A DNA stretch of 64,000 nucleotides, from the NCBI GenBank assembly GCA_964494505.1, contig CAZBRO010000002.1, positions 186,001-250,000 of the forward strand, in the 5' to 3' direction. The position numbers and the translations under genes were made by a program. The stretch is from CAIYRG01 sp964494505. GTDB lineage: Bacteria > Pseudomonadota > Alphaproteobacteria > Micropepsales > Micropepsaceae. The notes beneath the pieces were generated by a model. The model ran no database searches, was not told the DNA's origin, and was given only the letters and a program-made list of their open reading frames with translations. Below, piece by piece: positions 57,986 to 64,000 of the stretch. Each line of letters begins with the position of its first letter. Positions within the stretch are counted from its first letter, which is position 1.

Positions 57986-59231
57986 GGGCAAGCAGCGATT
58001 CCGCGATATCGACCGTTTCCGCGAGCGCGCCGCCGAGCGAGTTGGCCGCTTCGCGTGCGCGGGCGCCGAGCCGTGCTGCCTCGCCGGGATCGGCGATCAG
58101 AGCGCGAGCAGCGGCCGCCAGTTCTTCGGTGGATTGGACACGGCCCGTACCTTGCGCGTTAAGCAGCACACGGAAGATTTCCTCGAAATTCTCCGTGTGA
58201 GGTCCGGTCAGGACGGCGGTTTCCAGCCGAGCCGGTTCCAGCGGATTCTGTCCTCCATGCGGCACCAGGCTTCCGCCGAGAAAGGCGAAAGGCGCGGTGC
58301 GATAAAAAAGCCCGAGCTCTCCGAGGGTGTCGGCGACATAGACGGCCGTATCCTGGCCCGGCAGAGCGCCCGTCGCCCGGCGGATGACCGCGTTCCCGCG
58401 GGTGCGCACGAGAGACTCGATTTCCGGCCCCCGCTCCGGATGTCGCGGCACGATGACCGTGAGAATGTCGCGAAATTTGCGCAGTGCCTCGGCTGCCTGG
58501 AGCACCAGAACCTCTTCGCCCGGATGGGTGCTCGCAGCGAGAAACACCGGCCGCATGCCGACGCTGGCGCGAAAGGCCGCGAGCGCAGCCTCGTCCACCG
58601 GGAGCGGCGGCGCATCGGCTTTCAGGCTCCCCGCAATCCGCACACCGCGCGCACCGAGCGCGATCAGCCGACCGGCGATCTCCGCATCCTGCGCGAGGCA
58701 CGCATCGAACGTCGACATCAGGCGCCGCGCCAAGCGCGGCGCGCGCTTCCAGCCGCGAAAGGAATCCGCCGACAGCCTCGCGTTCACCAGCGCCATGGGA
58801 ACTGCGCATTGCTGCGTTTCCAGAATGAGATTCGGCCACAGCTCGGATTCGACGAACAGCGCCAGATCGGGCCGCCAGTGGTTGAGAAAGCGCCGGACGG
58901 CTTTCGGCGTATCCACCGGCACATAGTGATGAAACGCACGCGGGGGGAGACGCTTCTCCATCAACCGTGCGGAGGTGACGGTTCCCGTCGTCACCAGCAC
59001 ATGCCGGCCGGGATCTTCCAGAAGCTTCGCGATCAGCGGAAGGACCGCCAGGGATTCCCCGACGCTCGCGCCATGAATCCAGACGAGCGTGCCTTCGGGC
59101 CGCGGCCGCGCCGCAAACCCCATGCGCTCCGGGAGTCGCCGTGGGTCCTCCTTGCCGGTTCTAGCTCGCCGCCGGAGCACGGACGGCGAGAGCGCGCTCA
59201 TGAATCCACGATAGAGCGCGAGCGCCACCAT
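57972..59231 (-). CDS. waaA: 3-deoxy-D-manno-octulosonic acid (Kdo) transferase
   Basis: A 419-residue GT30 glycosyltransferase (also called KdtA) that adds Kdo to lipid IVA at the inner membrane. An N-terminal helix anchors it; WIHGASVGESLAVLPLI (about 48-64, catalytic Glu) and VLVTTGTVTSARLM (about 74-87) mark the N-domain, and GLFYRTAPFAFLGGSLVPHGGQNPLEPA (about 295-322) the CMP-Kdo site. The start ATG 59231 gives the normal anchor; a longer version from 59294 would overlap msbA. Confidence 0.93.
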   Translation of the reverse strand: MVALALYRGFMSALSPSVLRRRARTGKEDPRRLPERMGFAARPRPEGTLVWIHGASVGESLAVLPLIAKLLEDPGRHVLVTTGTVTSARLMEKRLPPRAFHHYVPVDTPKAVRRFLNHWRPDLALFVESELWPNLILETQQCAVPMALVNARLSADSFRGWKRAPRLARRLMSTFDACLAQDAEIAGRLIALGARGVRIAGSLKADAPPLPVDEAALAAFRASVGMRPVFLAASTHPGEEVLVLQAAEALRKFRDILTVIVPRHPERGPEIESLVRTRGNAVIRRATGALPGQDTAVYVADTLGELGLFYRTAPFAFLGGSLVPHGGQNPLEPARLETAVLTGPHTENFEEIFRVLLNAQGTGRVQSTEELAAAARALIADPGEAARLGARAREAANSLGGALAETVDIAESLLAHARS

Positions 59232-59247
59232 GCCGCCGCCCGCGCGC

Positions 59248-61059
59248 CTATCCGAGATGCGCGGCGGGCGCAGACTCGTTCTCCTGGAATTCATGCTGGT
59301 AGAGCTTTGCGTATAGGCCGCTTTTCGCCATCAGTTCGGCATGCGTGCCGGATTCCGCAACTCGGCCCCTATCGAGCACATAGAGCCTGTCCGCATCGAC
59401 AACGGTGCTCAACCGGTGTGCGATGACAATGGTGGTTCGTCCTTTCATCAATCGGCGCAACGCATCCTGCACCAGCCGCTCGTTCTCGGTATCGAGCGCG
59501 GAGGTTGCTTCGTCGAGCAACAGGATCGGCGCGTCCCTGAGCATGGCGCGCGCGATCGCGATTCGCTGGCGCTGGCCGCCGGAGAGCCGCAGGCCGCCTT
59601 CGCCCACCGAGGTGTCGTATCCCTTTGGAAGCTGCACGATGAACTCGTGCGCGGCGGCGGCTTTGGCGGCTGCTTCGATCCGCTCTCTGGTTGCACCCTC
59701 GCGGCCATAGGCGATGTTGGCGGCAACGGTTTCGTCGAACAGGAACGGCTCCTGCGTGACCAATGCGATGTGGGCGCGCAAGGATTGGATGGTCAGTCCA
59801 CGGATGTCCTGGCCGTCGATGCTGATGCGGCCGGATTGGGACTCGTAGAAACGCAGGAGCAGATTGAAGACTGTGCTCTTGCCGGCCCCTGAGGGGCCTA
59901 CAAGGGCTATCTTCTGGCCGGGCGCGACGTCGAAGTCGATGCCATCGAGTGCGGCCTGCGCCGCATGATAGGAAAACGCAACATCTTCGAACCGCACGTG
60001 TCCGCCGAACGGCTTGGGCGCCATCTTCAACGGCCTTGCATCGGGCGCATCGACGATTGCCGGCTTGGTGTCGATCAACGCGAAAATGCGGTTCGCAGCG
60101 GACAGTCCCTCGGTCGAGATCGTCCAGAGCTGCGAAAGGTTGCGCACCGGCTGTTGCGCCAGAAGCATGGCGGCGACGAACGAGGCGAATGCGTCCACAT
60201 TCAATTGCCCGCTGAAGTGCTGATACCCGGCATAGGCGACGGTGATCGCGGCCGCGAATCCGCCGATGACATCGGTTGCCGGAACCGCGGCAGCGCGCGA
60301 GTGAACCGCGCGAAGCAAATATTTGAGCCGTCCCGAAATCCGCAAATCGGCAGCGTCGCCCACGTATTCTTCAAGACTATAGGCCTTGATGATGCGCCGG
60401 CCGGCGAGCGCTTCGGTCAGGGCGCGCGACAGAACGCCGGTTTCTTCCATCCCACGGGTGGACGATTTGCGCAACGAACGGCTCAAGCGCTGAGTCACCC
60501 AGGCGACCACGGGAAGCAGCAGCACGGAAATCGCGGCGAGTTCCCAATCGCGATAGATCATCACCGCGCATAGTGCGATGAGCGCTACCACTTCGCGGCC
60601 AAGACCTGTGACGCCGCGATTGAGCGAGGCGCGCAGGAGCGACGTGTCGTAAATGAATTTGGACACCATTTCGCCGGAATGTTCGGCATTCAGCGTGGAA
60701 AGGTCCAGTTGGACCTGACTCTTGAACATGTCGCGCTGAAGGGCTGCGACTATGCGTTCGGCAATCGTGCCGGTCAGCGCCTGTTCGCCGAAATTGGTTG
60801 CCGCCCGCACAATCATGATCGCCATGATCTCAAGCGGGATCAGCACGAGCATGGTGCGGTCATTGTCGAGGAAGATGCTCTTGATCACCGGCCCGATCAC
60901 CCAGGCCAACGCCCCTTGCATGCTCGCCGTCACGATCATGCAGATTGTGGCCAGCGCCAGCGTGCCCCATTGATTACGCACGTAATCGCGTAAAAGCCGT
61001 CCGATGATGGCAAGATCGCCATCGCGGCTGGAGGCTTTGGAAAGACGAGGCCGGTCCAT
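59248..61059 (-). CDS. msbA: MsbA-like lipid A exporter (ABC transporter, fused TMD-NBD)
   Basis: A 603-residue half-transporter: six membrane helices (about 30-340) and an ATPase domain (about 360-590) with Walker A GPSGAGKST, signature LSGGQRQRIAIARA, Walker B ILLLDEATSALD and the switch His in IAHRLSTV. It flips lipid A-core across the inner membrane. Because it is placed between cysQ and waaA in a lipid A gene run, a lipid A exporter role is more likely than a drug exporter role. ATG 61059 lies 57 bases after cysQ. Confidence 0.87.
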   Translation of the reverse strand: MDRPRLSKASSRDGDLAIIGRLLRDYVRNQWGTLALATICMIVTASMQGALAWVIGPVIKSIFLDNDRTMLVLIPLEIMAIMIVRAATNFGEQALTGTIAERIVAALQRDMFKSQVQLDLSTLNAEHSGEMVSKFIYDTSLLRASLNRGVTGLGREVVALIALCAVMIYRDWELAAISVLLLPVVAWVTQRLSRSLRKSSTRGMEETGVLSRALTEALAGRRIIKAYSLEEYVGDAADLRISGRLKYLLRAVHSRAAAVPATDVIGGFAAAITVAYAGYQHFSGQLNVDAFASFVAAMLLAQQPVRNLSQLWTISTEGLSAANRIFALIDTKPAIVDAPDARPLKMAPKPFGGHVRFEDVAFSYHAAQAALDGIDFDVAPGQKIALVGPSGAGKSTVFNLLLRFYESQSGRISIDGQDIRGLTIQSLRAHIALVTQEPFLFDETVAANIAYGREGATRERIEAAAKAAAAHEFIVQLPKGYDTSVGEGGLRLSGGQRQRIAIARAMLRDAPILLLDEATSALDTENERLVQDALRRLMKGRTTIVIAHRLSTVVDADRLYVLDRGRVAESGTHAELMAKSGLYAKLYQHEFQENESAPAAHLG

Positions 61060-61116
61060 GGGACGCTCTTAGCACGCGGCGGTGCTGTGATTCACCCCTC
61101 TTGCCGAAGGGCAAGG

Positions 61117-61908
61117 CTACTCACGCAATTCCTTCATGCGTTCGAGCAGGCAAGCCTGAAGGACGGGCCCGGCGCAGATCACGCTGCCATGGTCGGGGTG
61201 TTCCCGATTATAGATGAGTCTCTCGCCGCCTCTCGTGGTCACGCATCCTCCCGCTTCGGTGAGGATGATGTCCGCGGCCGCCAGATCCCAATCGGATTTA
61301 TGAGTGAGCGACACCATGGCATCGAAGGCTCCCTCGGCCACCAGCGCCATGCGATAGGCAACCGAAGCGCGCGTCTCGGTGGTGAGGGAGGAGGGCCAGG
61401 GCTTGGTCCAGCGATTCGGGTCCGTCACCCTCTTTTCGGCGAGGAGACGCATGTTTTCGAGGCCTGCATGCGCACTGACGCGGATGGGGGTTCCGTTCTT
61501 CCGGGCGCCGCTGCCCTCTGCCCCTTCGTACATTTCGTCCGTGATCGGATTATAGATCGCGCCCGAGATCGGCCGGCGGTTCTCCACCACCGCCGCAACG
61601 ACGGTGAATTGAGGACGGTGTTTGATAAATCCCACAGTGCCGTCGATGGGATCGACCACGAAAACGCGAGTCTTCCCAAGTCGTGCCGGATCGTCGGCGG
61701 TTTCCTCGGACAGCCAGCCATAATCCGGGCGGGCCGCAAGCAGCGTCGTCTTCAGGAAGGTGTCGATCGCGATGTCGGCTTCGGTAACCGGATTGCCGTA
61801 GCTCTTCTGCCAGCTCTTGTAGGTGCCGCCATAATAGCGCCGGGCAATGGCGCCCGCCTCGCGTACGCTTCGGGCCAAAAGCTCCGTATCCGATTCAGGA
61901 CCCGGCAA
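61117..61908 (-). CDS. Inositol-phosphatase-family protein (CysQ-like)
   Basis: A 263-residue Mg-dependent phosphatase of the IMPase/CysQ superfamily. The metal-binding motifs are NPVTEADIAID (about 39-49), E in WLSEET (about 66-71), DPIDGTVGF (about 86-94) and WDLAAADIILTEAGG (about 208-222). CysQ removes the 3' phosphate from PAP; inositol phosphatase is the other option. It overlaps the pmbA-like gene by 14 bases and precedes msbA; this set is found in many alphaproteobacteria. Confidence 0.86.
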   Translation of the reverse strand: MPGPESDTELLARSVREAGAIARRYYGGTYKSWQKSYGNPVTEADIAIDTFLKTTLLAARPDYGWLSEETADDPARLGKTRVFVVDPIDGTVGFIKHRPQFTVVAAVVENRRPISGAIYNPITDEMYEGAEGSGARKNGTPIRVSAHAGLENMRLLAEKRVTDPNRWTKPWPSSLTTETRASVAYRMALVAEGAFDAMVSLTHKSDWDLAAADIILTEAGGCVTTRGGERLIYNREHPDHGSVICAGPVLQACLLERMKELRE

Positions 61909-63247
61909 CCGTCATCCCCTCGATCCGCACGGTGGGCGAGTCCGTGCCGTGGCGGAAGACGAGATCGCTCGCCGGCGTCAGGTGCCGGTACATGTCCTTC
62001 AGATTGCCCGCGATCGTCACTTCGCTGACCGGATAGGCGATCTGGCCGTTCTCGATCCAGAACCCAGCCGCGCCCCTCGAATAGTCGCCGGTGACGCTGT
62101 TGACGCCCATGCCGATCAACTCGGTGACATAGAAGCCCTGGCGCACATCGGCCATCAGGTCCTCAGGCGAGAGCGCGCCCGGCGCCATGTAAAGGTTCGT
62201 CGTGGAGGGCGAGGGGGGCCCACCGGTGCCGCGCGAAGCATGGCCTGTGGTTTCGAGGCCAAGCTGGCGCGCGGACGCGGAATCCAGAATCCAGGTGGTC
62301 AGTCGGCCCTTGTCGATCAGGACGGTGCAGCGATTGGCCACCCCCTCGCCGTCGAACGGCTTGGAACGAAGCCCGCGCTTGCGGTGGGGATCGTCCACGA
62401 TGGTGATGTTCTGCGCGAAGATTTCTTCGCCCAACCGGTCTTTGAGGAAGCTCACGCCGCGGGCGATGGCCGCGCCGGAGATCGCGCCCGCGAAATGGCC
62501 GATGAGGCTCGGCGCCACGCGAGGGTCGAAGAACACCGGCACGGACTGGGTCTTCACCTTGCGCGGGTTCAGGCGTTTTACCGCGCGCTCTGCCGCGCGC
62601 CTTCCGACATCCTCCGCCGATTCAAGGTCGTCGGCGAAACGGGAATGCGCATAATCGTAATCGCGCTCCATCTCGGTCCCGTCGCCCGCGATGACCGAGA
62701 CCGCCACGCTCCGGCTGGTGCCGCTATAGCCGCCGAGGAATCCTTCGCTAGTGGCGAGCGTGACCATGCTGCGACCGTAATCGGCGCTGCCGCCTTCGGA
62801 ATTGGTGACGCCTGGGACCTCAAGGGCCGCCTGTTCGGCAGCCCGCGCGTGCTCGACCAGAAGCACGGTCGAGGGCTCCTGCGGATCGTCGATCTCGACA
62901 TCGAGAACCGTTTTGGCAAGTTTCTCGCTGGGCGCCAGACCCGCATATTTGTCCTCGGGCGCGAGCCTTGCCATGGCAACCGCCCGTTCGGGGAGTGCGG
63001 AAAGGGCAGCATCCGAAAAATCGGTGGAGGAGACGAAGGCAACCTGCCGGCCGACGAACACCCGCAAACCGAGATCGGAGGATTCCGAGCGGCCCACATC
63101 CTCGAGTTTTCCTAGCCGGTAAGAGACCGCAACCGAGATATTCTTGAACTCCACGGCATCGGCCGCATTGGCCCCCGCCGCGAGGGCAGCTTTGACTAGG
63201 CGCTCGAGGCGGTCGGCGGCGGCGGGATCGGGGAGGGAACGGTTCAT
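61895..63247 (-). CDS. pmbA: TldE/PmbA-family metallopeptidase-like protein
   Basis: A 450-residue protein of the TldD/PmbA family. DLGLRVFVGRQVAFVSSTDFSD (about 58-79), the central PVFFDPRVAPSLIGHFAGAISGAAIARGVSFL and C-terminal TGDYSRGAAGFWIENGQIAYPVSEVTIAGNL are diagnostic. PmbA/TldE lacks the HExxxH zinc site of its partner TldD and forms a heterodimer with it to trim peptides such as microcin or CcdA; tldD is not in this window. ATG 63247 is the first sensible start; the frame continues 14 codons. Confidence 0.9.
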   Translation of the reverse strand: MNRSLPDPAAADRLERLVKAALAAGANAADAVEFKNISVAVSYRLGKLEDVGRSESSDLGLRVFVGRQVAFVSSTDFSDAALSALPERAVAMARLAPEDKYAGLAPSEKLAKTVLDVEIDDPQEPSTVLLVEHARAAEQAALEVPGVTNSEGGSADYGRSMVTLATSEGFLGGYSGTSRSVAVSVIAGDGTEMERDYDYAHSRFADDLESAEDVGRRAAERAVKRLNPRKVKTQSVPVFFDPRVAPSLIGHFAGAISGAAIARGVSFLKDRLGEEIFAQNITIVDDPHRKRGLRSKPFDGEGVANRCTVLIDKGRLTTWILDSASARQLGLETTGHASRGTGGPPSPSTTNLYMAPGALSPEDLMADVRQGFYVTELIGMGVNSVTGDYSRGAAGFWIENGQIAYPVSEVTIAGNLKDMYRHLTPASDLVFRHGTDSPTVRIEGMTVAGS

Positions 63248-63342
63248 GGAAACTCCGCGGGCAAACAGGCATGGACGCGCGCCTCTCATAGACGCGCAAG
63301 CGCGGAATTCCTAGCCGTCAGGGGGGAGGGGGCCGGCCGGGC

Positions 63343-64000
63343 CTATTGCGCGGGGTCAGCCGCGGCGGGGCCGCGCGGAACCGGGGCCGCTTCACTGATG
63401 TAGACCTTGCGCTCCCTGTAGGCGATGTAGACATGGAGCTTGCCCAATGTCGACATGCCCAGCGTCATGTCCGGCAACCGGGTCGTCACGGCGTCATTAC
63501 GCGTCAAGCTTCCGGTTCGCGGCTGGTTGGCGTTGCGCATCCGGTCCTTGAGTTCGTCGGGCAGGAGCACCAGTTCCGGGTTGGCTATCGTGACCCCTTC
63601 AAAGGCCAGCGACTGGAACTGGCGCCGATAGACCTTCCTGTTGGCATTGCCGCCCACGGTGCCGACCTGCTTCACATCGGGAGCGTCGAACTTGACGCCG
63701 AAGCGGTCTTCCGCGACATCCTGGTTGAGCTGGCTGTTGGGCGCGCCGGTATTTATGACGGCGTCCAGCCGCTTGCCGTCGAGCATCACAGAAATCACGG
63801 CCTTGCCGTCTTGGGCGAGCCGCATCGGCACGATGGCGACAGTGGGTGCGGTCCAATAGACGACCTTACCGTCGCAATGATCGGGGGAGATCAACTGCAT
63901 CTTTCGGCCGGCGAAATCGAGATCGAGATCGTAATTCTGCAGAATGTCGGGCCCGAGTACGCCCACCAACGCGGCGTCGTTGGGATTCATCGGGCCGGGC
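63343..64000 (-). CDS. Retropepsin-like aspartyl protease family protein (5' end outside window)
   Basis: The frame is open to the window end, so the N-terminus is missing. The visible C-terminal part (216 residues from an internal ATG) starts with LGPDILQNYDLDLDFAGR, the end of a first retropepsin-like domain, and carries a second domain whose active-site triplet reads N80-T-G (VINTGAPNS) instead of D-T-G; ILG-like flaps and LGMSTLGKLHVYI follow. With one Asp replaced by Asn this half is probably inactive, and any activity would rest on the missing first half. Confidence 0.75.
   Translation of the reverse strand, partial: PGPMNPNDAALVGVLGPDILQNYDLDLDFAGRKMQLISPDHCDGKVVYWTAPTVAIVPMRLAQDGKAVISVMLDGKRLDAVINTGAPNSQLNQDVAEDRFGVKFDAPDVKQVGTVGGNANRKVYRRQFQSLAFEGVTIANPELVLLPDELKDRMRNANQPRTGSLTRNDAVTTRLPDMTLGMSTLGKLHVYIAYRERKVYISEAAPVPRGPAAADPAQ

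Overview
This 64-kb, GC-rich window comes from a draft assembly: it holds a run of exactly 100 N at 42969-43068. It looks like a chromosomal segment of an alphaproteobacterium. The evidence is a DUF2093 gene beside xseA/purD, a pmbA-cysQ-msbA-kdtA-lpxK-lpxL lipid A block, an xseB-ispA-dxs-tlyA series, an Mla-type lipid transport operon, and a high-GC codon style with frequent ATGA overlaps. A Micropepsaceae/Rhizomicrobium-like soil organism would fit, but that placement is a guess. No rRNA, tRNA, CRISPR array, integrase or transposase gene was recognised.

Left part (1-25.5 kb). The window opens inside a TonB-dependent receptor, followed by a secreted peroxiredoxin, an NAD(P)H:FMN reductase, a GlcG/HbpS protein, a 2OG-Fe(II) oxygenase, a protein of three fused RidA domains and a periplasmic thioredoxin-like protein. 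Two PEP-CTERM surface proteins come next, each with its own sigma-54 type promoter and upstream GTTCC/GGAAC palindromes. Then come an Mla-type ABC operon (minus strand), a secreted amidase with a methyltransferase, and a second copy of the thioredoxin-like gene. Three tandem paralogous secreted metallo-beta-lactamase-fold enzymes follow, then amtB-glnK, sppA and two glycosyltransferases.

Middle (26.6-44.3 kb). A housekeeping run (HDAC-like deacetylase, xseB, ispA, dxs, tlyA) is followed by about 11.6 kb of accessory DNA that separates tlyA from the rumA/rlmD-like methyltransferase at 44.35 kb, which is commonly its close neighbour. The accessory DNA carries two bactofilins, a membrane protein resembling TRADD-N-associated membrane domains, two related secreted proteins of unknown function, DoxX, an O-methyltransferase, DUF427, several small secreted or lipoprotein orphans, and a lower-GC gene with a HEPN-like R-x4-H motif inside 17-bp direct repeats. 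It ends in a 212-bp tandem repeat that copies the 3' end of an esterase gene and contains the assembly gap.

Right part (44.3-64 kb). Mostly core genes: rRNA methyltransferase, a C13 (legumain-like) peptidase, aroC, fabI, a CbpA-like DnaJ protein, a NitT/TauT-type binding protein, pdxH, an RsuA-family pseudouridine synthase, tadA, a PAP2 phosphatase, purD, xseA, DUF2093, then lpxL, lpxK, kdtA, msbA, cysQ and pmbA on the minus strand. The window ends inside a retropepsin-like protein in which one catalytic Asp is Asn. A hairpin repeat family with core TGAGCTTGTCGA recurs at four intergenic sites with compensating stem changes.
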